A stretch of DNA of 8,697 nt from contig JACCZV010000117.1 in NCBI GenBank assembly GCA_013695775.1, positions 1-8,697 of the forward strand, in the 5' to 3' direction. Positions 1 through 7,269 of this stretch are shown in pieces. Positions within the stretch are counted from its first letter, which is position 1; each line of letters starts with the position of its first letter. The position numbers were made by a program, and so were the translations under genes. This DNA is from Chitinophagales bacterium. GTDB lineage: Bacteria; Bacteroidota; Bacteroidia; Chitinophagales; UBA10324. Below the pieces are notes generated by a model, which was not told where the DNA came from, did no database searches, and saw only the letters and a list, made by a program, of their open reading frames with translations.

Positions 1-386
1 AACACCTTCACATTATCTCCATCAAAAGCGGTGTTTAAATTATCGCGGCTTACCCACACATCCTGTTCACGATCGGGAGATATGAGATAAGCATGGCCCG
101 AGGCAGTAATATTTATTAGCCCATCAACAACGTCGTCTATCTCATCTGCAGTCTGAATGGATTTAGTCGCAGCTACATGACGAAACTGAGTACCGCGGGC
201 TGTTAGGAAGCCTGATTGAATAAGCGATTGTACGCACTCATGCAATTCCTCCTTTTGAAATCTCTTCGAGAATTTTTTTCTTAATTGCTTAAATGAGAAA
301 AATTTCCCCTGCTCCTCCAAAAAATAATTGACTAGAGCATGTTCTACCCGCGAATGTTTAGAAGCAATTTTTTTTTCTGATGTCAT
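1..386 (-). CDS. rnr: Ribonuclease R, N-terminal part (cut by the left window edge)
   Basis: Only the first 128 codons are present, from an ATG at 386. Residues 12-62 read as the small winged-helix domain found at the front of RNase R (helices around VEHALVNYF, FKQLRKKF and ELHECVQSLIQSGFL). Residues 87-128 match the first cold-shock/OB-fold domain: a glycine-centred strand (ITASGHAYLIS), an acidic-plus-aromatic strand (EQDVWVSRDNL) and the family signature A-x-x-GD-x-V-x-V (residues 120-128). In the known family this leads into a second OB domain, the RNB 3'-5' exonuclease core and an S1 domain, all outside the window, so catalytic residues cannot be checked. The enzyme degrades structured RNA processively in the cytoplasm. 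A run of nine A's spans codons 4-7. It lies 127 bp downstream of the ABC ATPase gene on the same strand. RNase II is the main alternative; the winged-helix front end favours RNase R. Confidence 0.85.
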   Translation of the reverse strand, partial: MTSEKKIASKHSRVEHALVNYFLEEQGKFFSFKQLRKKFSKRFQKEELHECVQSLIQSGFLTARGTQFRHVAATKSIQTADEIDDVVDGLINITASGHAYLISPDREQDVWVSRDNLNTAFDGDNVKV

Positions 387-398
387 ATATTATGGAGA

Positions 399-406
399 CA
401 AAAGTA
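399..406 (-). promoter_or_regulatory. Possible Bacteroidota -7 promoter box for rnr
   Basis: Read on the minus strand this is TACTTTTG, a full match to the Bacteroidota consensus TAnnTTTG. It ends 12 bp before the rnr ATG, implying a very short leader. No TTTG/TTG lies at the usual distance upstream; the nearest TTTG (418-421) is only 11 bp away. The match could therefore be chance, and rnr may instead be read through from the ABC gene. Confidence 0.35.
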
Positions 407-450
407 TATAATGGTTGCAAAGCACCTGAAGATTGTTTGTGCCTTATGTT

Positions 451-470
451 TAGGTTGATATCAATAGGTT
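451..470. repeat. 10-bp palindrome flanked by a 6-bp direct repeat, upstream of rnr
   Basis: Positions 455-464 are a perfect palindrome, TTGATATCAA. TAGGTT occurs at 451-456 and again at 465-470, so the two copies start 14 bp apart and the pair brackets the palindrome. It lies in the 127-bp gap between the ABC ATPase stop and the rnr start. It could be an operator, but AT-rich spacers produce such symmetry by chance. Confidence 0.25.
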
Positions 471-513
471 ATTGCATGAATATAGGTAGATACGCCTGTT
501 GAAATTAAATTTA

Positions 514-2301
514 TTACTTCTTAGCAGTGTGTCCTACCGCCTTGACATAACCTTTAGGAATGGCACTGATCAATTTTCTAGTGTAATCTGAAGAGGGATT
601 ATTGTAAACCTCATCTGCCTTACCCATCTCTTCAATCTTTCCATCATTCATAACAACCATCCGGTCACTCATAAACTTTACAACAGAAAGATCGTGTGAG
701 ATGAAAATATAGCTGAATTGAAACTGATCACGCAACTGAAGTAATAGGTTTAAGACCTGTGCCTGCACAGACACATCAAGTGCAGAAACCGATTCATCAC
801 AAACAATAAATCTTGGATTCAATGCTAATGCCCTTGCAATACAGATTCGTTGCCTCTGACCTCCGGAAAATTCATGCGGAAATCTATTATATGAAGACGG
901 AGGCATGTTTACTTTGTCTAAAAGATCTAATACACGTTCGCGCCTCATTTTGTCATTTTCATACATGCCATGAACTTTCATTGGCTCCATGATTGCAAAT
1001 CCTACCGTAAGTCGAGGATTCAATGAAGAATATGGATCCTGAAAAATGATTTGAAGGCGCCTTCTTACCTCTCTCATCTGCGCATCAGGGAGATCAACCA
1101 GATTTTTTCCCTCAAAAATTACCTCCCCTGAGGTTGGTCTTATCAATTGGAGAATGCTTCTTCCGAGCGTTGTTTTACCGCAACCTGATTCCCCAACTAA
1201 TCCAAGTGTTTCGCCGGGGAAAACTTCAAATGAAACATCGTCTACGGCCTTTACATAGCTAAGTGATTTTCCAAAAATGTTTTTATTGAGTGGAAAATAT
1301 GTCTTTAAGTTTCTGACAGTGAGAATTGGTTCCTGCTGCATTAAACTGTGATGACGCTCTTCAATATCTGCTGCTGATATTATATTGTCATCTCTCACCT
1401 CATGAATCTTTGGTTCAAGTTCCTTAACATGACCTTCCTTATCTTCTACCATGAAATCAGGAATAACAGACAACCGCCGTAATTTTTTATTGAGCGGCGG
1501 CCGGCATGCAAGCAGCCCTTTGGTATAGGGATGCCGGGGATTAGAAAAAATCTCCTCCACCGATGCCTGTTCTACAATTTCACCCTTATACATTACGGCC
1601 ACCCTGTCGGCCACCTCTGCAACAACACCAAGATCGTGGGTGATGAATATCATGCTCATGTTATTTTCTTCTCGCAACTGTCGCATTAATTCAAGAATGT
1701 GGGCCTGCACTGTTACATCCAACGCAGTGGTAGGTTCATCGGCGATTAAAATGGATGGGGTGCAGCTCATGGCCATAGCAATCATTACGCGTTGCTTTTG
1801 GCCACCTGATAACTGGTGGGGATATGCCTTGAATATTCTTTTCGGATCGGGAAGCCTTACTTTTTCAAATAGCATGAGCGTTTTTTCCCTTGCTTCCGAT
1901 TTACTATTTTTTAAATGAAGAGTAATTGCCTCCGTCACCTGGTCGCCACATGTAAATACCGGGTTTAGCGATGTCATGGGTTCTTGAAAAATCATGGCCA
2001 TTTCCTTACCCCGGTATCTCCTTATTTGATTTTCTGAAAGCTTAAGCAGATCTATCGGTTGTTGACCGGATTTAGCAAAAAGAATTTTCCCACCGGAAAT
2101 TTTACCGGCCGGTGGAATCAACCTCATTATTGATAAAGATGTAACAGATTTGCCAGATCCTGATTCCCCTACAATGCCTAATGTTTCACCATATTCTAAA
2201 TGAAAGCTGATACCATTTACAGCAGTTACCACCTCCGTATCGGAACTAAACTGTGTTAAAAGACCGGCTACTTCGAGTATATTCTTATTTGAGAGAAGCA
2301 T
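514..2301 (-). CDS. Fused dual-ATPase ABC transporter protein, oligopeptide/dipeptide type (OppD-OppF-like)
   Basis: A cytoplasmic protein of 595 residues that combines two ABC ATPase domains, normally separate as OppD/OppF or DppD/DppF, to energise peptide or nickel uptake through a partner permease. Domain 1: Walker A GESGSGKS (45-52), Q-loop Q106, signature LSGGQKQR (164-171), Walker B ILIAD with catalytic E189, H-loop H222. Domain 2: Walker A GESGCGKT (370-377), Q421, FSGGQRQR (478-485), D502-E503, H536. Both sites therefore look active. An oligopeptide-transporter C-terminal motif (NPRHPYTKGLLACRPPL) follows domain 1 at 254-270, then a charged linker of about 55 residues; the cysteine cluster of many DppD/OppD proteins is absent. 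Residue 504 is Ser where Pro usually follows the catalytic Glu. The frame stays open upstream to a TTG at 2340, but the first ATG (2301) gives a normal N-terminus and is preferred. Substrate unknown; no permease or binding-protein gene is in view. Confidence 0.93.
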   Translation of the reverse strand: MLLSNKNILEVAGLLTQFSSDTEVVTAVNGISFHLEYGETLGIVGESGSGKSVTSLSIMRLIPPAGKISGGKILFAKSGQQPIDLLKLSENQIRRYRGKEMAMIFQEPMTSLNPVFTCGDQVTEAITLHLKNSKSEAREKTLMLFEKVRLPDPKRIFKAYPHQLSGGQKQRVMIAMAMSCTPSILIADEPTTALDVTVQAHILELMRQLREENNMSMIFITHDLGVVAEVADRVAVMYKGEIVEQASVEEIFSNPRHPYTKGLLACRPPLNKKLRRLSVIPDFMVEDKEGHVKELEPKIHEVRDDNIISAADIEERHHSLMQQEPILTVRNLKTYFPLNKNIFGKSLSYVKAVDDVSFEVFPGETLGLVGESGCGKTTLGRSILQLIRPTSGEVIFEGKNLVDLPDAQMREVRRRLQIIFQDPYSSLNPRLTVGFAIMEPMKVHGMYENDKMRRERVLDLLDKVNMPPSSYNRFPHEFSGGQRQRICIARALALNPRFIVCDESVSALDVSVQAQVLNLLLQLRDQFQFSYIFISHDLSVVKFMSDRMVVMNDGKIEEMGKADEVYNNPSSDYTRKLISAIPKGYVKAVGHTAKK

Positions 2302-2576
2302 TTTTTCAAAAAGTAAAATTAATAGGAACCACTGAAACAATTAACCACTCTTTAATAGCTCATCTGACTCTTACTGATCAACGAGATTCTTTTAAGCAGG
2401 AATTTTAGTCGTGGACAGATCTCGTCAATTTATATTGATTTAATTGAGAAGCCTTATTATAAGTCTTATTGTCAAGGAAAATAATGAATTATGGGTTATA
2501 AAAAAATTATTTTTAACTTTTCCCGTATTAACTTTGTGAATATTACATCTCTTAACCATTAATTCTTCGCCTCTTT
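2302..2576. other. Divergent intergenic spacer between the ABC ATPase gene and the coiled-coil protein gene
   Basis: This AT-rich 275-bp stretch must carry the promoter of the plus-strand gene and probably that of the ABC ATPase gene. I find one good -7 box (plus strand, 2529-2536) and no CAAAnnTA on the plus strand that would mark a minus-strand promoter. Small symmetric elements are present: CTTATTATAAG (2453-2463), ATAATGAATTAT (2481-2492) and a separated pair ACGAGAT/ATCTCGT (2381-2387 and 2419-2425). No convincing ORF or structured RNA was seen. Confidence 0.5.
2529..2536 (+). promoter_or_regulatory. Bacteroidota -7 promoter box for the coiled-coil membrane protein gene
   Basis: TAACTTTG matches the Bacteroidota consensus TAnnTTTG exactly. 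Transcription would begin a few bases downstream, giving a leader of roughly 30-35 nt before the ATG at 2577. There is no clear TTTG at the -33 position; that stretch (about 2501-2520) is only A/T-rich. Confidence 0.5.
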
Positions 2577-3524
2577 ATGTCAGAAGTAAGATTGAATCCC
2601 CAGGATACTCCGCCTCCAAAGCAGACTAACCGCACTATTTTTTATATAGGATTAATATTATTACTTGTAGCCATTAATGTTTATCTGTATGTAAAATATA
2701 ATCAATCAAATAAAAATTCTCAAACACTTACAGAACAGGTCAGTAACGATAGTATCCGCATTGCAGATCTGGATTTAAAATACAACGAAACCCTTGTAAA
2801 TATAGAATCTTATAAAGGTCAAAATGCAATGTTAGACAGCCTTATTTCGGTAAAGGAAAAGGAATTGGCAGGCTATAAATCTGACCTTGATGCGATGAAG
2901 AAAAAGATGCGGGTTAGTGAAGCGGAATACAATAAGCAGATGAGTGGGTTACAAGCTTTAATAACCGATCTTGATGCTCAGATAAAAGATCTTTCTGATA
3001 AAAACCAGATCTTGATCACCCGGAACGACTCGCTGGGTCAATCATTGGCCACCCAGTTAAATACAAACACCCAACTGCAATCAACCAACCAAGTGTTGTC
3101 ACAAAAAGTATCTATCGCCTCTTTATTAAAGCCTACATCCCTTAATGTAACAGGAATACGAAGCAAATCAGGTGGAAAAGAAGCAGAGACTGACAACGCA
3201 AAGAAAGCGGAGAAAATAAAGATTTGTTTTGATCTTCCAGCCAATCAGGTAGCAGATGCAGGGGAAAAGAATTTTATGGTTCGGATTATAAGCCCTGAAG
3301 GCACAACACTTGCAGTTCAAAACAGTGGTTCCGGAACCTTCCAGGTGGCTGAAACAGTGGAGCAGCGCCAATACACCATATCCACTGCCGTACCTTATGA
3401 GCAAAAAGCAAAAAATGTATGCACTTATTGGCAGCAAACCACGCCTTTTGGTGGAGGAAACTATACTGCTGAAGTTTATCAGGAGGGCTATCTGCTTGCC
3501 TCTAAAAGTTTTGAGTTAAAATAG
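2577..3524 (+). CDS. Single-pass membrane protein with long coiled coil; function unknown
   Basis: I do not recognise a named family, though proteins of this layout are familiar as hypothetical proteins in Bacteroidota. The 315 residues divide into three parts. First, a short polar, proline-containing N-terminus with R5, K15 and R19, then one hydrophobic segment (about 20-39), suggesting an uncleaved inner-membrane anchor. Second, a heptad-rich coiled coil (about 44-180) with many Leu, Ile, Lys, Glu, Asp and Gln residues. Third, after a lysine-rich linker (195-213), a beta-rich globular domain (214-315) with alternating strands and two cysteines (C217, C282) that could pair if the domain is periplasmic. 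That N-in, C-out topology is inferred from charge distribution. The ATG at 2577 follows a good -7 box at 2529-2536, with no Shine-Dalgarno sequence. The gene stands alone on the plus strand and converges on the barrel gene. It may be a periplasm-spanning scaffold, but that is only a guess from shape. Confidence 0.8.
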   Translation: MSEVRLNPQDTPPPKQTNRTIFYIGLILLLVAINVYLYVKYNQSNKNSQTLTEQVSNDSIRIADLDLKYNETLVNIESYKGQNAMLDSLISVKEKELAGYKSDLDAMKKKMRVSEAEYNKQMSGLQALITDLDAQIKDLSDKNQILITRNDSLGQSLATQLNTNTQLQSTNQVLSQKVSIASLLKPTSLNVTGIRSKSGGKEAETDNAKKAEKIKICFDLPANQVADAGEKNFMVRIISPEGTTLAVQNSGSGTFQVAETVEQRQYTISTAVPYEQKAKNVCTYWQQTTPFGGGNYTAEVYQEGYLLASKSFELK

Positions 3525-3549
3525 AAAAGCGAAACATAAGTTAAAATAG
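3514..3549. repeat. 11-bp direct repeat spanning the convergent stop codons
   Basis: AGTTAAAATAG occurs at 3514-3524 and again at 3539-3549, 25 bp apart. The first copy contains the last codons and TAG stop of the plus-strand gene. The second contains the TAA stop (TTA at 3541-3543, plus strand) of the minus-strand barrel gene. The spacer contains no GC-rich hairpin that would mark a bidirectional terminator. Confidence 0.55.
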
Positions 3550-6500
3550 GGCTCTAACCTGCGCCCTGCCTGTATTTACAATCGGATTATCCCCTGTTGC
3601 CCTCCCTTCGTAATTAAGTGACATCTCAATAAACTGAGAAATTTTTCTGTCGAAAGAAACATTAAGCAAATAATTTTGCCCTGATTGCAGACCTTCAAGC
3701 ATGGTGTATTGAACAGGGGTATTGGGAGCCCCGGAATAATCCACATTTGCAAACGTAAGATTGAGATTGATTACACTTTTGGCAATCACATTATATTTTA
3801 AATCTACCATGACTTTATTATTTAAGGCTGTTTCTCCTACTTCACCCCAAAAATTTTTACTCGTAGAATATTCATAGCCCAGGGTAATTCGAAAAACACT
3901 TGAGGGCTGAAAAACGAACTGCGGTTCGCTTATATAGCCTTTTATAAGATAGTTATTGCCGGGGTAGAATTGAGCAGCATAGACCTTCTCATTCTTTTCA
4001 ACCTTTATGATCGTTGAAAATTTTCGGGATATATTCCACCGCAGGCGCAATCCATAATTTTTATTGGTACGCGCTTCTACACCATTTGTGAGTAGTGTTT
4101 TCGACCGGTTATTTTGATAGGAAAGGTCGGTTCCAAATTTCGGATTGGTTTTGTTGAAATACAAAAACCCTGACATCAGAGTGGCCTCCGAAACCAAAAT
4201 GCTGTCAGCTATGTGTAGTAAAAAGGGGTTGAACTGAGAGGCAAAATTACCGGCAAGTGTTTTTTTATTAATCTGCAATGATACCAATGAAGAAAACCTC
4301 GAAATCAGGTCTTTCAAACCTTCTGCCGATTTCCATAAACTTTTAGGATTTATAGTAATAGATTCATTAAATATTGTGGAGTAGGCCTTAAGAAATTCGT
4401 TTGTGGGAATAAGCAGCTTGATGTAGTCAGCATCACTTTGAAACGCAGCAATCTCAAATTCATTGATCTCCTGCGCCTCGTTGCCATTGTAATCGATCCA
4501 TGTATATACTCCGGTACCATCCGGAACAGGAGCATAGGTAAATTCCTTTTTTTGTTCCTGCACCGATCCTATTTCATACAGTGTGTTTGAAGTAATAAAT
4601 CCCTTTATCGCCTGCAGATCATATCCTGCACGTGCCAGCACAGACTTATCAGGTTGTATTATGGTTTTTGCTGTGTCTTCAACTTTCAAATTTCTATATG
4701 TAATGTTCCACTTTAAAACACTCGCAGGATTCGTCCTAAATTCTGCAGAAAAGTTCGCCGTGTTTCCAATAGCAGATCTCTCAAATTTCATTCCGAGAGG
4801 AACGTAATCAATGCGTGAGGCATAATCAATACCAAGCTTTATTTTGGAAGAGTCACGGTTATGGAGATATACCTTCCCCTCATTCCAATAGAAACTCAAA
4901 GCAGACAACGTATCGGACTGTGCAAAAATCAGCCTGTTGTATTCCTGTTTTCCATTTATTCCTATGACAGCACTTTTTAAGAATTTTAGTGTCTGGGAAA
5001 CATTAATTGATGGCCTGAAAAACTGAGTTTTTTGAGAATCACTCTCGGAAAGCAGGTGGCTCGAAAAGAAATTGATTTGAAATCCTTTATAGCGATAATT
5101 ACCTGCTAAAGAATTATTAACTCCTTTATAATTGCCTGTGCGATAGAATAAAGATGCTCCATACTGAATATTTCCTATTTCATTACGCTGCAAGTTTAAG
5201 TTCACAGAAGCCAGGTGCTCATCAGCCGGTTGCTGTATTGAGGCAATATTCCAATCGCGTTCAAATTCGACGGGTCGGTAGCGTTCAATTGCTTTAAAAT
5301 TTCGGCCAGCAAATTCATAACCCGCTGTGGTTATTAAAGTCGTCGAAATTTCTTTATCGTGGTTTAGAAATATTTTTTGCTGGTATGAAAGATGAGAGGA
5401 AACACCGCTATTATCTAAGTTTCCTACAGATGAAAATGTATTCATATCCTGATTAGATAATCCACCCTCCCATGAAACAATCGTATTTTCATTTATATTA
5501 TAGCCCACTCCCACAGTAAGCAGCTGTATACGCTGAGGAGCTATCAAGGGAATCACAGGTTCATAATCACCTTGCGGAACTCCTCCTATTGGCGCAGTCC
5601 ATCGGTATACTCGGCCGTTTACAAGATTGTTGGCAATTACATAATTCCCTTTACCCAAGCCCGTATAGGAAAAGTTGAGTGAGTAAACCGCGCTGTCTGC
5701 ATTTATAGAATATACATAAATTGTAAAACCAAGCGAATCTATTTTCTTATAAAGTATCCGGTCAGGAGTATAGCCAACGCTATCAATGCTTTGATAATAA
5801 GCCTTCTGAATACTATCACCAGATTCCGCTAAAATCACTCGCTGTGAATCGGTTAGCTCTTGCTGAACAGGTTGATTTTTTGCATCCTGTTCAGAGTAAA
5901 AATTTGCCCGTACATTCCAATCACCAACAGAGAATTGCTGGCCAGTAAAAACGATCGTGCGCAGGTAAGCTTTTTCTGAATACTGAAATTCAACTGATAT
6001 GCGCTTATCTTTTGTGATTAGCCTGTTAGGAGTGAAAATAATTTCACCTGCATTGTAGTCAATCACATAATCCCGGTCTGACCCACGAACTATTACTTCG
6101 CCATCAATAAAAACGCGTTCTGTCCCGGCAAGAATGATGATATAAGTTTCCCCGTTATTTCCGACAAGCCGGTACGGGCCCTGGTTTCCTTCCACACCAA
6201 TAAAATCATTTTTAGCATATTTTCCTTTAGCAACTGCAATGCTTGCATTGCTTTTTAGTAGCAGGCTTTCATCTGTGCCCGATGCAGTTAAAAAGCTTGC
6301 TCCCTGCAGCTTCTTATAGAAATTCATGAAATATCCTTCTGGTTTTGATAACTCATAATCACCAACTACCAGGGCAGACCTATTCTTTTTTAACTGAATG
6401 AAAACTTTATCAAATTCCTGCAACTGCTGTGTGTTTCCCTCCGGCTGTATTGGAATATTATTATCCGACAGGGCTGCAAGCACCTCTACATCACCTGCTA

Positions 6501-7023
6501 ATTTTCCCTGTAGTTGAAGATTGAAATTGGAGTTTACCACCAAATCCTGGTTGTTTCCAAATGTTATACCCCGTGAAAAGCTTCCATTATAATCCACTCC
6601 TCCAAGGTCAAGAGTACTGTTTGGATTCAATTCTTTCAGTGAATAGATGATAGGCAGGCGGCTTAAGCTATCGCGCTTATTAAGCAGGGTGTAATCTTTA
6701 TGATAGTGGTATTTTGTTAAGGAGTAAGGAAGCACCTTGTATTCTGCAATGATGCTGTCGGGCTGAACCTTTCCTTTCCAGATAAGCAGAGAATGGAATG
6801 CATCCAGTTCGAAATCTTCCGGAGGTATATCTTCCTTCGTACTTGCATTCTTAAGATTCAACGAGCCGGGTATAATGCTTACCGTGTCAATTCTAATTGT
6901 ATCATCTGGCAATGTGAATAGCTTACTCCTTAAGTTATTCAATTGTTGAGAATATAGCGGTCGAAGTCCCATTGCTAAAACAAACGCGATAATAGATATC
7001 CTATGACGAGTTGCAAATTTCAA
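3541..7023 (-). CDS. Very large predicted outer-membrane beta-barrel protein; function unknown
   Basis: The 1160-residue product begins with a good Sec signal peptide if translation starts at the TTG at 7023: basic n-region (K2, R6, R8), hydrophobic core ISIIAFVLAMGL, cleavage near LYSQ (about residue 25). The frame is open back to another TTG at 7149, but that would add 42 polar residues before the signal; the first ATG (6972) falls inside the hydrophobic core. After an extended periplasmic-looking region, residues 141-244 form the most family-like block (SRGITFGNNQDL, DNNIPIQPEGNTQQLQEFDK, GDYEL). Then come a strand-rich segment (about 300-349, with DYVIDYNAGEIIFT), a GVPQGDYEPV motif (about 482-490), and some 650 residues of alternating amphipathic, aromatic-rich strands. 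The protein ends in VRALF, a C-terminal Phe typical of BAM-inserted barrels. D844-E855 resembles a calcium-binding loop. No TonB box, plug domain or T9SS C-terminal domain was recognised. The style recalls SprA-like giant barrels, but I cannot assign it to SprA. Confidence 0.85.
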   Translation of the reverse strand: MKFATRHRISIIAFVLAMGLRPLYSQQLNNLRSKLFTLPDDTIRIDTVSIIPGSLNLKNASTKEDIPPEDFELDAFHSLLIWKGKVQPDSIIAEYKVLPYSLTKYHYHKDYTLLNKRDSLSRLPIIYSLKELNPNSTLDLGGVDYNGSFSRGITFGNNQDLVVNSNFNLQLQGKLAGDVEVLAALSDNNIPIQPEGNTQQLQEFDKVFIQLKKNRSALVVGDYELSKPEGYFMNFYKKLQGASFLTASGTDESLLLKSNASIAVAKGKYAKNDFIGVEGNQGPYRLVGNNGETYIIILAGTERVFIDGEVIVRGSDRDYVIDYNAGEIIFTPNRLITKDKRISVEFQYSEKAYLRTIVFTGQQFSVGDWNVRANFYSEQDAKNQPVQQELTDSQRVILAESGDSIQKAYYQSIDSVGYTPDRILYKKIDSLGFTIYVYSINADSAVYSLNFSYTGLGKGNYVIANNLVNGRVYRWTAPIGGVPQGDYEPVIPLIAPQRIQLLTVGVGYNINENTIVSWEGGLSNQDMNTFSSVGNLDNSGVSSHLSYQQKIFLNHDKEISTTLITTAGYEFAGRNFKAIERYRPVEFERDWNIASIQQPADEHLASVNLNLQRNEIGNIQYGASLFYRTGNYKGVNNSLAGNYRYKGFQINFFSSHLLSESDSQKTQFFRPSINVSQTLKFLKSAVIGINGKQEYNRLIFAQSDTLSALSFYWNEGKVYLHNRDSSKIKLGIDYASRIDYVPLGMKFERSAIGNTANFSAEFRTNPASVLKWNITYRNLKVEDTAKTIIQPDKSVLARAGYDLQAIKGFITSNTLYEIGSVQEQKKEFTYAPVPDGTGVYTWIDYNGNEAQEINEFEIAAFQSDADYIKLLIPTNEFLKAYSTIFNESITINPKSLWKSAEGLKDLISRFSSLVSLQINKKTLAGNFASQFNPFLLHIADSILVSEATLMSGFLYFNKTNPKFGTDLSYQNNRSKTLLTNGVEARTNKNYGLRLRWNISRKFSTIIKVEKNEKVYAAQFYPGNNYLIKGYISEPQFVFQPSSVFRITLGYEYSTSKNFWGEVGETALNNKVMVDLKYNVIAKSVINLNLTFANVDYSGAPNTPVQYTMLEGLQSGQNYLLNVSFDRKISQFIEMSLNYEGRATGDNPIVNTGRAQVRALF

Positions 7024-7037
7024 AGGGTAGCCGGCAT
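7020..7037 (-). promoter_or_regulatory. Five-codon leader ORF overlapping the barrel gene's TTG start
   Basis: On the minus strand an ATG at 7037 opens a reading frame coding MPATL that ends in TGA at 7022-7020. That stop overlaps the proposed TTG start (7023-7021) as TTGA. Such an overlap could allow termination-reinitiation coupling onto a weak start codon. There is no Shine-Dalgarno sequence before the ATG, and the arrangement could be coincidental. Confidence 0.25.
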
Positions 7038-7093
7038 AGTATGAACTGGTTTTCGAAAGGCAGGAAATCTTATGTATGATGTCGAATGATAAC

Positions 7094-7136
7094 GATCTTC
7101 GATCTGAATTATTTAGAAGAAAAACAGATCCATCTG
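7094..7136. promoter_or_regulatory. Cluster of GATCT/AGATC elements upstream of the barrel gene
   Basis: GATCT occurs at 7094-7098 and 7101-7105, a 7-bp direct period. A perfect inverted repeat, CAGAT-CC-ATCTG, follows at 7125-7136. The cluster lies about 70-115 bp upstream of the proposed barrel start, within the 246-bp gap after the response regulator, which is a reasonable position for an activator site. No -7 box was found for the barrel gene here. Weak evidence only. Confidence 0.2.
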
Positions 7137-7269
7137 GTTCAAATAGCAAACGATTCGCCAGTGATGGTGGTATTAGCGAGCTACCGGCTGTGAACTTTAA
7201 AAATAAGGATATTTATATGGATGGCCGGATGCCACATAGCGGAAACGAACATCGAAAACCAATAATTTC

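Noticed and set aside
1640..1918. 92-codon plus-strand ORF inside the ABC ATPase gene
   Set aside because: It is antisense to the strongly conserved first ATPase domain, and its product is cysteine/tryptophan-rich with no domain logic; it is a shadow frame.
2381..2425. Separated inverted repeat ACGAGAT...ATCTCGT as an operator or hairpin
   Set aside because: The arms are only 7 bp with a 31-bp loop in AT-rich spacer DNA; this is close to chance expectation.
3038..3437. Two minus-strand ORFs and one plus-strand frame overlapping the coiled-coil protein gene
   Set aside because: They lie in alternate frames of a gene with clear coiled-coil periodicity and show no recognisable domain or start signal.
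3525..3540. Bidirectional terminator between the convergent genes
   Set aside because: The 16-bp gap has no GC-rich stem or T-tract; only the direct repeat is notable.
4350..4807. Short ORFs on both strands within the barrel gene
   Set aside because: They are contained in the long barrel frame, whose strand pattern continues uninterrupted across them.
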